Below, piece after piece: positions 27,597-34,664 of a DNA stretch of 64,000 nucleotides. Source of the stretch: Methanofollis fontis. GTDB lineage: Archaea > Halobacteriota > Methanomicrobia > Methanomicrobiales > Methanofollaceae. Within the stretch, counting starts at the first letter, position 1. Every line of letters begins with the position of its first letter. The stretch lies in the NCBI RefSeq assembly GCF_004297185.1, contig NZ_PGCL01000001.1, positions 434,001-498,000 of the forward strand, in the 5' to 3' direction. The notes under the pieces were generated by a model. The model did no database searches. It was not told the origin of the DNA and was given only the letters and a program-made list of their open reading frames with translations. The position numbers and the translations under genes were made by a program.

Positions 27597-27829
27597 CGGG
27601 CAAGAGAAAAAGGGGAGGCGGGCGGGGGGTGAAAGTGAATGTGGTGGATGAACAGCCCGACGGACTGGAGAGAAGAGCGTTCAATTGCAGGTCCGCCTCA
27701 TACCGCGGTTCTCGACCTGCTCGGATTTTCGGGAAGGCCCGGGACATGGGCGGTATACCCCCTGGAATGTATATGGAATTGAACGCCGTCGCCGGCAGGG
27801 TTGAGCCCCCCCCAGCCCCGTGGAGGGGA
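27597..27829. promoter_or_regulatory. Dyad-rich region upstream of cdc6: promoter and candidate origin
   Basis: Two nested inverted repeats are present: gcgttcaatt (27677-27686) with aattgaacgc (27777-27786), and ataccgc (about 27700) with gcggtat (about 27750). The same word gttcaatt recurs at 30202-30209 in the AT-rich region past the kinase gene. Archaeal Cdc6 genes often lie beside the origin they activate, and origin boxes are usually inverted pairs. This evidence is positional only; no known origin-box consensus was matched. Confidence 0.35.
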
Positions 27830-30040
27830 TTATGCCCGCCGATAGGCCTGTTTTGGCACCGCGATCTCGAAGCGTGCACCCTTCCCCGGTTCCCCGTTCT
27901 CCCGGATCGTGATCCCGGTGATGGCGAGGATCTCGCAGATGAGAAAGAGGCCGAATCCGGTATTCTTCCCGTATCCCTTTGTGAATATCTTCGTCTTCTC
28001 TTCGGTCGGGATGCCCCTGCCGTCATCCTCCCAGACGACGAGTGCACCTCCCTCTTCCTCCACCGCGGAGACATGGACCGCCGACACCTCCCCCCCGTGC
28101 TGGAGGGAGTTGTCCATGAGGTTGTAGAACACCTTCTCGAGGATCGGATCGGCATATACTTCGATGCCGTTGAGGTCGCTGGAGAGGTCAATCCGGCGTG
28201 GGGCCGGCAGATTTTGCAGGACCGCCTCCAGGGACTGCCATTGCGGTTCATGGGTCCCGAGGTCCTGGTAGACCCTGGTGAACTCAATCTGCTGCTGGAT
28301 GTTCCGGGTGGACTCCTTGAGAATGGCAAATATCCTGTCCAGCTCCGCATCCCCGCTCTTGCAGTGTGCGATTTCCAGGTACCCGCTGATGATCTGGATC
28401 TGGTTCAGGATGTCATGGCGGGTGATGCTCGAGAGCAGGTTGACCTTATGGTTTGCCTGAAGGAGTGCCTGCTCGGCGAGTTTGAGTTCGGTGATGTCCT
28501 GGTTTGCCCCATGCAATGTCATCGCCCTGCCCTGCTCGTCGGTGGTGACCCCGATACGCATGGCGATGTGCCTATGCTCGCCGTCCCGCCGAACAACCCG
28601 GTGATTGCAGAGGGCCAGGTAGCAGGGATCGGTCGCACATGCGGCGGTATTCAGTTCGGTGGCGACCATGTCCCGGTCTTCGGGGTGGACGAATTCCCGG
28701 AGATAGGTCTCAAGCGCCATCCGGGTGGCGCCCTCCTGCCCTGCGGTGGCGCCATACAGGGAATAAAAGCGGCCATCGACGGTAAAAACGCTTTCTGAAA
28801 CCTCATATTCCCAGTTTGCGAGGCGGGCAAGGTCCATCGCATCGGCGAGCATCCGCCGGGCCTTCTGTATTGCCTCATCTGATCGTTTGCGCTCGATCTC
28901 TGCCACCGCTTTTACGGCGATCAGGTCGATGATCTCCTGAAGGGCCGGTGGAGTACGGAGGGGGCGCCGGGTGAGCACACAGAGGATCCCCATCACCTGC
29001 CCCCGGGAGTTGCGCATGGCGGTGCCCACATAGCCCTGGACATTCAGTTCCACCATGTCCTTGGCCGTCGGGAACAGCTTCACGGCATTTTTCGGGTATA
29101 TGCAGTAGCCCTTTTCGGTGACATTCTCGCATGGGGACCCCTTCAGGTCATACGAAAAGTCCCGGACATGCTCGCCGTCGAGCATCATGGAGAGCACCCG
29201 GACTCGCGTGTTGCACGGCATGATCTCCCCGATCATCACGCAGTCCGCCTCGAGCCAGGAGGCGACACTCTCGGTGATGCGGTCCAGGGACTCAAGCCCG
29301 ACCGAACCCACGATGTTCCTGATTGTGCTCCGAAAAGCCCGCTCTGTCGATCTGCTCTCCGTGTCGTCATGGACGATGCTCATGACCTGTGCCTGATCCC
29401 CTCCAGGGTTCCGGGTGATCTGGTTGACCGAGCGGACAACCCTGGGGCCGGAACCGTCTGCCGGGGTCACGGAGAATTCAAGGGTGCCGTCGGTCGCCTG
29501 CTCATCCAGACCGGTCAGCTCATGGTGTATCCCCTCCCACTCCGGGACGCATGCCTCGATCTCCGACTCCCGGACGGTCCCGGCCGCAGGATCGTATTCG
29601 CGGATGCCGACGCCCGCACACTCCTCTGCCCGGTGCAGGTGCTCAATCTCCGCCCTGTCGCCCCTCCGTGCCCCCACGGCCAGGCGTAGCGTCTGCAGGA
29701 GTTCGGTGCACCGGATACGCCGGTCATCCCTCTTCTGGAGACAGAAGTCCGCCCCGCACCTGAGCGCTTCGAGAATGGCCTCTTCCTGCCCGTTCTCTGA
29801 GAAGAAGATGAAGGGAAGGTCGCCGTGGCGTGAACGGACCTCCTGCAGGAAGGTGATCCCGTCCATCTCCGGCAGGCGCCCGCATATGACGGCATCGACG
29901 GCGCGGTTGTTCAGGATGCCCAGTCCGTCTGCTGCTGTTGTTGCGGTTTCTGCAGAGAAACTTCCACTGGTTTCAAGATAGTCCTTCACTGCGGCAAGGG
30001 AGTCTTCATCATGATCAGTATAGCAGATCGTATACACCAC
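27830..30040 (-). CDS. Hybrid-type PAS/GAF histidine kinase with degenerate receiver domain
   Basis: A 736-residue cytoplasmic kinase. Domain order is receiver-like (1-120), PAS-like region, GAF (about 250-400; NIVGSVGLESLDRITESVAS), PAS (about 420-540; MALETYLREFVHPEDRDMVA), phosphoacceptor helix with SITRHDILNQ, and HATPase with NLMDNSLQHGG and DDGRGIP. In the receiver the usual phosphorylated Asp appears as Cys (VDAVICGRLPEMDG), so it cannot be phosphorylated there. The GTG at 30040 is preferred over the ATG at 30079: agagga precedes it and MVYTICYTDHDED is the normal receiver start. Upstream DNA is AT-rich. The signal is unknown. Confidence 0.82.
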   Translation of the reverse strand: MVYTICYTDHDEDSLAAVKDYLETSGSFSAETATTAADGLGILNNRAVDAVICGRLPEMDGITFLQEVRSRHGDLPFIFFSENGQEEAILEALRCGADFCLQKRDDRRIRCTELLQTLRLAVGARRGDRAEIEHLHRAEECAGVGIREYDPAAGTVRESEIEACVPEWEGIHHELTGLDEQATDGTLEFSVTPADGSGPRVVRSVNQITRNPGGDQAQVMSIVHDDTESRSTERAFRSTIRNIVGSVGLESLDRITESVASWLEADCVMIGEIMPCNTRVRVLSMMLDGEHVRDFSYDLKGSPCENVTEKGYCIYPKNAVKLFPTAKDMVELNVQGYVGTAMRNSRGQVMGILCVLTRRPLRTPPALQEIIDLIAVKAVAEIERKRSDEAIQKARRMLADAMDLARLANWEYEVSESVFTVDGRFYSLYGATAGQEGATRMALETYLREFVHPEDRDMVATELNTAACATDPCYLALCNHRVVRRDGEHRHIAMRIGVTTDEQGRAMTLHGANQDITELKLAEQALLQANHKVNLLSSITRHDILNQIQIISGYLEIAHCKSGDAELDRIFAILKESTRNIQQQIEFTRVYQDLGTHEPQWQSLEAVLQNLPAPRRIDLSSDLNGIEVYADPILEKVFYNLMDNSLQHGGEVSAVHVSAVEEEGGALVVWEDDGRGIPTEEKTKIFTKGYGKNTGFGLFLICEILAITGITIRENGEPGKGARFEIAVPKQAYRRA

Positions 30041-30270
30041 ATCACATCCTCTGGTGGTCCGGAGATGGGCCGGCAACATTCCGCGTGCACTATTTTTTGC
30101 GGATTATTCATGTCGCCGTATGGTGTGTGGATACAGGCCAATATTATATAATGATTTTTATTTGTTTGCCATCTCTTTAGGTGATATTATCTAAAATAAT
30201 TGTTCAATTCACAAATGTGTGGCGCTATCACTCAGAAAATAGCGTTATTGGTCGGGGGCGCCGCTGCCCC

Positions 30271-30513
30271 TTACCCCCACCCCATCATCTGCAGCACGAT
30301 CGCCACCGCTCCCCCCACAACTCCCCCTGCTCCGGCGGCGATCTGCCTGTCCCGCCGTGCCTCCCCCACCTTTTCGCTCTGCCAGCCCTCCAGGGAGCGG
30401 AGGCGCTCCTCGGTCCGGTCGCCCTGCTCCTCCATCCGTGCAAGCGTCCGGCAGATCCATTTCACGTCCCGGGCGGTCTCGGCCACCACCTCCCGGGTGC
30501 TGCGCTCCTCCAT
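30271..30513 (-). CDS. Small coiled-coil/membrane protein (holin- or XhlA-like architecture)
   Basis: An 80-residue protein with a charged amphipathic N-terminal helix (EVVAETARDVKWICRTLARM), a Glu/Arg-rich coil (DRTEERLRSLEGWQ) and one C-terminal glycine-rich membrane helix (IAAGAGGVVGGAVAIVLQMM). This layout resembles phage hemolysin XhlA or holin-accessory proteins. It is divergent from the next gene, and the two share a 100-bp promoter region with a perfect palindrome. The pair may descend from a provirus. Function is not established. Confidence 0.6.
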   Translation of the reverse strand: MEERSTREVVAETARDVKWICRTLARMEEQGDRTEERLRSLEGWQSEKVGEARRDRQIAAGAGGVVGGAVAIVLQMMGWG

Positions 30514-30541
30514 GCTCGATACAGTGTTGATAAGGCAGATT

Positions 30542-30562
30542 AATATTACTTATGGTAATATT
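30542..30562. promoter_or_regulatory. Perfect inverted repeat in a divergent promoter
   Basis: The repeat aatattac-ttatg-gtaatatt has 8-bp arms. It lies 29 bp upstream of the small membrane-protein gene and 51 bp upstream of the ATG at 30613. Its AT-rich arms could serve as TATA elements for both genes, with a dimeric repressor controlling them together. Confidence 0.6.
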
Positions 30563-30612
30563 GTGGTGTGCCTGTCATGCACCCGGGAGCATGCTGGCAG
30601 GAGTACCAAACC

Positions 30613-31116
30613 ATGGCAGACTTTGTCGAGACCAGCAACACCAAGACCGCCGTCCGGCAGATCCCGGCCGCAATCGCCGATATTGCGACCTTCGAGGGGA
30701 TCATCGCCGACGTGATCGCCACCAACCCCTGGGGGTGCGTGGAGTATGTGCAGGGTGGGGCCACCCACCCGGGCGTGGAGCGCAACCGCCAGTCCTACAC
30801 CGTTCGGGTGAACTACGAGGACGGCGAGGGCAGCGTCGTGGGGTCGGTGAGCGCAAAGGCCCCGGATATGTCCGGGTTCAACGCCGCCGCCACCGAACTC
30901 GCCGCCAACGCCGCCCTTGAGGCGGCGCTTGGAGGAGACGCCGTCCGGAACCCGGACGCCGACGCCTTCAGCTGCCAGCTGCGGTGCCATGACGCCAACG
31001 GGGAGACCTATTACGTCACCTTCGCCCGCGAGAGCGTGCGGATCACCTCGTATGAGGACGACGCCATCCTCGCCACCGTCGAGACCTGGGCGGACGGGGT
31101 CGCGGCCCTGAACTGA
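30613..31116 (+). CDS. Conserved-looking hypothetical protein, 167 residues
   Basis: A soluble acidic protein without a recognised domain. It contains FEGIIADVIATNPWGCVEY, SYTVRVNYEDGEGSVVGSV, an alanine-rich helix (FNAAATELAANAALEAAL) and a C-terminal beta pair (YYVTFARESVRITSYEDD). The regular strand-helix-strand layout suggests a compact alpha/beta fold. The ATG at 30613 has a caggag site 9 bases upstream; an earlier in-frame ATG at 30568 lies within six bases of the palindrome and is less likely. It is divergent from the small coiled-coil membrane-protein gene. Confidence 0.65.
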   Translation: MADFVETSNTKTAVRQIPAAIADIATFEGIIADVIATNPWGCVEYVQGGATHPGVERNRQSYTVRVNYEDGEGSVVGSVSAKAPDMSGFNAAATELAANAALEAALGGDAVRNPDADAFSCQLRCHDANGETYYVTFARESVRITSYEDDAILATVETWADGVAALN

Positions 31117-31407
31117 GGGGGGATCTTTCCCCTTCTTCTCCTGTGCGGCAATCTCTCTATTCTGGGCGTAGTTTTCGATTTTGAGCGCTTTAATCTCGAT
31201 AGTGTGGGCGGTTTTTCGGATCGGGGTGTTCTGGGGGTATTTTTGGGATTTGAGGAGAAATGGCGCCGTTTCATCTGGAGTTCTGGGGGTGCGTGAGCGT
31301 GATCAGGAGCGATGGGTCGGAATGGTGGGAAGAGGGGACGAAAAGGGCGGGAAAACGGGCGGAAATCGGCGCGAATTGGGCCGGAATCTGGAAGGGTGTG
31401 TTCGGTC

Positions 31408-31533
31408 TCAGCCGGACCGCTTATGCCGTCGTCCCTGGGTTTCCCATTGTTCGATGGCCCTGATCAGGATCTGGCTCACTGACTCCTCCGGCGTCTGTTT
31501 CTTTCTGGTGGGGGGTTCGTTCTTACGGTCCAT
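31408..31533 (-). CDS. Possible 41-residue small protein
   Basis: A short frame starting at ATG (MDRKNEPPTRKKQTPEE) with a helical middle (SVSQILIRAIEQWETQG) and a basic end (RRHKRSG). The amphipathic helix and the lack of rare residues look protein-like, while the neighbouring frames do not. No clear ribosome site precedes it, and it lies in a 650-bp region otherwise without genes. It might be a small DNA- or RNA-binding peptide. Confidence is limited by its length. Confidence 0.35.
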   Translation of the reverse strand: MDRKNEPPTRKKQTPEESVSQILIRAIEQWETQGRRHKRSG

Positions 31534-31763
31534 GGGCCATCAGATATTCAATGGATGATATGTCAGGAGGAGGAGTGGTTTAAACCATCCGGTTTCAGGA
31601 TTCGATGTGCTGTTATGGGCAGTGATGGACTGTTCTGGGCATGGGGGGCGCCCGGGCGGCAGAACTATTTATGCTGCTGTGGCTGGGCGTTTCGCTCGGT
31701 TTTTTCCATTCGGTTATTGTGTCGACGGTGAAACCGGAGACCCAGCCGACCACGGGAAAGGAA

Positions 31764-32723
31764 ATGGCAGATACGGGTGAAATGAATGGCGATCCGATTC
31801 CCTTATGCCGGGGGAACGACAATGCTGATCGATTGACGCCGCCTCCCCCCGCCCCCCCGGTCAGGATACGCCTTGAATGGGACAGGCAGTATTACCGTGA
31901 CCATATCCGGGAGTCATATGCCGAACCGGAGGTCCGCCTGGTCATCGGGGAGACGACCATACCGCCGAAGTCCGGCATTCGCTCATGGGTCTGGGATACG
32001 TTTCTTTCCATATACCAGTCATTGGGGCATATCGACACCGAACGGCTGGGCGACAGGAAAAAAGACCTTGAATATTCAATTTCAAACAATGCCGACGACC
32101 TCAGGAAGATCAGTTTCGGTGAATGCGTCTATGATGTCGGCCTCTATCCGACCGGGGATGAGGAGATGCTCTGCATCCGGTATGAGTCATGGGACGACGG
32201 GCGAAAAGACCGGGCCATCAAACTGCCATTGAGGGATTTCGTGCGCGGGATCCTCGATTCAAACCTCGATTATTTCGATCAGGTGGCGGAGATCCGTGCC
32301 GAAAAGGAGGTTGACGAATCCATCGATGACACCCTGGAGCAGGTGTACGCCTCTTTCCGGATCATCAGGGAGTGGTACTATGCGCGATGGGAACCGGATC
32401 CCCGGCCCGGCGATCCCCTCCTGGCATACCGGTATCTGCCCCCCCGAAAAAAGAACGGATTCGCCCGATTTACTCCTTCGGACCTTTCATATAACCCTTC
32501 GATCTTTCGGGCCGCCATCAGGAGCGGGTTGAAACTGCCGCAGGACGTCCGGCGTCGGCGTCGGAGAAGGCCGCATTTCGGGTTCGGCCGGATGTCCTGG
32601 TGGCGGAATGCATCCATGATCGGCAGATACCGGCGGGGGCCACGCGGGCATACGCGGCGCCGCCCCTCCCTCAATCCTCCAGAAGCCCGCTCACACACGC
32701 AATATACTCGCCAGCCTCGGTGA
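31764..32723 (+). CDS. Hypothetical protein, about 319 residues
   Basis: A soluble protein with a central mixed alpha/beta region (EPEVRLVIGETTIPP, WDTFLSIYQSLGHI, FVRGILDSNLDYFDQVAEI). A very basic C-terminal tail (RRRRRRPHFGFG, RRGPRGHTRRRP) may bind nucleic acid. No known domain is seen. A TATA-like actatttatg at 31664-31673 would start transcription near 31695, so ATG 31764 with ggaaagg upstream is preferred over the first in-frame start at 31641. The end overlaps the opposing CARF-like gene by about 53 bases. Confidence 0.55.
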   Translation: MADTGEMNGDPIPLCRGNDNADRLTPPPPAPPVRIRLEWDRQYYRDHIRESYAEPEVRLVIGETTIPPKSGIRSWVWDTFLSIYQSLGHIDTERLGDRKKDLEYSISNNADDLRKISFGECVYDVGLYPTGDEEMLCIRYESWDDGRKDRAIKLPLRDFVRGILDSNLDYFDQVAEIRAEKEVDESIDDTLEQVYASFRIIREWYYARWEPDPRPGDPLLAYRYLPPRKKNGFARFTPSDLSYNPSIFRAAIRSGLKLPQDVRRRRRRRPHFGFGRMSWWRNASMIGRYRRGPRGHTRRRPSLNPPEARSHTQYTRQPR

Positions 32724-33534
32724 TCCTGATCGAGAACCGGCGCCCCTCCCTGATCCGCTCCACATAGCCCTGCCGTTCGAGCTCCTCCAGAAAGCCCCGG
32801 TTGATCCGGTTCAGCAGCGCCCGTTTCCGCCCGCCCGGTTCATAGCCGCGGTTTTTCTTCGGGGGAAGGTCGTCGCTGGAAAACCCGTAGACCCCGCTCT
32901 CATGGAAAAACTCGATGATCATATCGCTCTCCATCCTCCCGTCCCCCTCATGCCTCCGCCGGTAGAGTTCGGCGAGAAGCAGGAGGTTCTCGTGTTTGGG
33001 CATCATGATCCGGAAGTTCTGGAACATCTCGGTCCTCACCTCCTCGACGACCGAGAGACCGTGGCGGCGCTCGTCCTCCGGGCCCCCGCTCGAGGCATAG
33101 CGGTCGGCACTCACATAATAGACCGCGGCGTCGTGGACCATCGCCGCCAGTGTCACCGCCACCGAGGTCTTCCTGCCGCACGAGGACATATTCACCAGCA
33201 CCCGGTTGCCTACCTCCTGCTCGGTGCGGATGATCCGGGCGATCACCCGCATCACGTCCGGGATCGAGAACATGTTCACCGGCACGAAGGTGACCGGGAT
33301 CCCGAAGCCCTGTAGTTCCTCGATCACCCGATCCAGGAAAAACTGCTGCTTGTTGTTCATCTCCGGATCGAGGTCGGCGGCTTTCGGGACCGTCAGCACA
33401 TAGGCGCGGTCCGCCCGCGTCCTGGTGAAGGGCTTCACCGCCCGGTCGATCTCGTGCCCGAGCGGGATGATGTGGACCGTCTCTGAGAGACCTGAGCGTA
33501 TGTTCACCGGGGTCACAATGGTCACAATATACAT
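32671..33534 (-). CDS. CARF-like domain and winged-helix regulator (HFX_2341/DUF6293 type)
   Basis: A 287-residue protein. The N-terminal half is Rossmann-like, with VHIIPLGHEIDRAVKPF, a NVFS-type strand (VPVNMFSIPDVMRVIARII) and the glycine/serine-rich nucleotide-binding loop VNMSSCGRKTSVAV leading to YYVSADRY. This arrangement is that of the CARF superfamily branch named after HFX_2341. The C-terminal half is a winged helix (RALLNRINRGFLEELERQGY, then RFSIRITEAGEYI). Such proteins are expected to sense a cyclic oligonucleotide or other nucleotide and control transcription. No CRISPR array or cas gene is in the window. It is divergent from an operon of two uncharacterised genes. Confidence 0.7.
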   Translation of the reverse strand: MYIVTIVTPVNIRSGLSETVHIIPLGHEIDRAVKPFTRTRADRAYVLTVPKAADLDPEMNNKQQFFLDRVIEELQGFGIPVTFVPVNMFSIPDVMRVIARIIRTEQEVGNRVLVNMSSCGRKTSVAVTLAAMVHDAAVYYVSADRYASSGGPEDERRHGLSVVEEVRTEMFQNFRIMMPKHENLLLLAELYRRRHEGDGRMESDMIIEFFHESGVYGFSSDDLPPKKNRGYEPGGRKRALLNRINRGFLEELERQGYVERIREGRRFSIRITEAGEYIACVSGLLED

Positions 33535-33584
33535 GTGAAGGTATTGAAGGTTGCGCCCGGGCATACCCTCTGAGAGAGAAAGGT

Positions 33585-33947
33585 ATGAGGACAGCACTCC
33601 AGGGATTGAATGAGAGAAGAACCGCCTTTACCGCTGTGTTCTGGACGTATGGCACCTATCGGAAGGCCGGAACCGCCGGCAGGACCGTCCTGCTCAGGGA
33701 CCTGCGGGGCCCGGATGGCCGTCCCCTCGCCGACCACATCTGGATCAACTACACCGCCGGTTTCGACGCCGCCGGCACCCTCAGGCAGGGGGACGTCGTG
33801 CAGTTCACCGCCACCGTCGGCGAGTATGTGCGGGGGTATCTCGGGCCGCGGATCGAGGACCGCCTGGCCCGCCCGGTCAGGATCGACTACCGGCTGAAGT
33901 ATCCCCGGAACGTCCGGCGGATCGCCGAGGCGGAGGTATCGCCCTGA
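33585..33947 (+). CDS. Hypothetical small beta-rich protein
   Basis: A 120-residue protein that looks like a single beta-barrel domain: FTAVFWTYGTYRKAGTAG, TVLLRDLRGPDGRPLADH, QGDVVQFTATVGEYVRGY. The pattern of strands with a WINYTAG segment is reminiscent of OB-fold proteins, but no family can be named. The ATG is preceded by gagagaaagg. It starts only 50 bp from the CARF-like gene on the other strand. Its stop overlaps the next ATG by one base, so the two form an operon probably controlled by the CARF-like regulator. Confidence 0.6.
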   Translation: MRTALQGLNERRTAFTAVFWTYGTYRKAGTAGRTVLLRDLRGPDGRPLADHIWINYTAGFDAAGTLRQGDVVQFTATVGEYVRGYLGPRIEDRLARPVRIDYRLKYPRNVRRIAEAEVSP

Positions 33948-34624
33948 TGGCGGACCTCCCCCCGGATCTCTGCCGGGAGATCGACCGCCTTCTCGCCGAT
34001 GTGGACCTTGCCGCCGCATACCAGGACTACCGCTGGAAGGCCGATTCCTGGATGGGCGGGTTTCCGGGGATCCGCACCCTCGAATGGACCCTCTCGAATG
34101 CCGCCCGCCAGAACAGGCTCGGCTACCTCCATGCCATGAACGTGGCGATCTGGGGCGGGCTGCCCGATCCCCTGGGCATCCGCTGTGAGAGGATCCTGGA
34201 CCTCCCGCTCTACGCCAATGGGGCGCCGGCCCCCGCTCTCGCGGAGAACGCCGATGCCCTGATGGAGGGGCTACAGGGCCAGATCAGGGGGTTCGGGCCG
34301 GTCTATTGCAGCAAAATGCTTCGTTTCGCCGTCCCGTCAGTATTCGGCGCCCTCGACACCCCCCTCGTCCGGGCCTTCGGTGCGGACGGGGGGATCTGCC
34401 GCCTCATCGACCTCCGGGCGGAACCCTCAGATCCGGGGGACTGGCCCGCTGCTTTTCGCACCTGGACGCTGGTGCTCCACCGCATCGCCGGCACCCTCAA
34501 CGCCGGGGGGATCGAGTGCCCGCACCCGGCGTCGATGATCGCATCGGGTTTGCGGGAACCGGGGGTCTGGCTCCCGGCCGATGTGGGGATGGCACTCTTC
34601 TCCCGTGCGTCGAGGAGGGGGTGA
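33947..34624 (+). CDS. Hypothetical protein with possible HhH-type DNA-binding motif
   Basis: A 225-residue helical protein. The segment LQGQIRGFGPVYCSKMLRFA followed by ALDTPLVRAFG resembles the helix-hairpin-helix and aspartate-containing region of HhH-GPD DNA glycosylases (Ogg type). The usual catalytic lysine helix is not clear, so activity cannot be claimed. The N-terminal part contains DYRWKADSWMGGFPG and LGYLHAMNVAIWGG, with many aromatic residues. It is translationally coupled to the small beta-rich gene. A DNA-linked function for this pair is inference. Confidence 0.5.
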   Translation: MADLPPDLCREIDRLLADVDLAAAYQDYRWKADSWMGGFPGIRTLEWTLSNAARQNRLGYLHAMNVAIWGGLPDPLGIRCERILDLPLYANGAPAPALAENADALMEGLQGQIRGFGPVYCSKMLRFAVPSVFGALDTPLVRAFGADGGICRLIDLRAEPSDPGDWPAAFRTWTLVLHRIAGTLNAGGIECPHPASMIASGLREPGVWLPADVGMALFSRASRRG

Positions 34625-34664
34625 GGGGAATGGCCCCTCTGTCCGTCGATTCACACCGTCCGGG

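Noticed and set aside
31181-31558. A 125-residue plus-strand frame
   Set aside because: The composition (many Gly, Arg, Trp in no pattern) is not protein-like, and it is antisense to the possible 41-residue gene.
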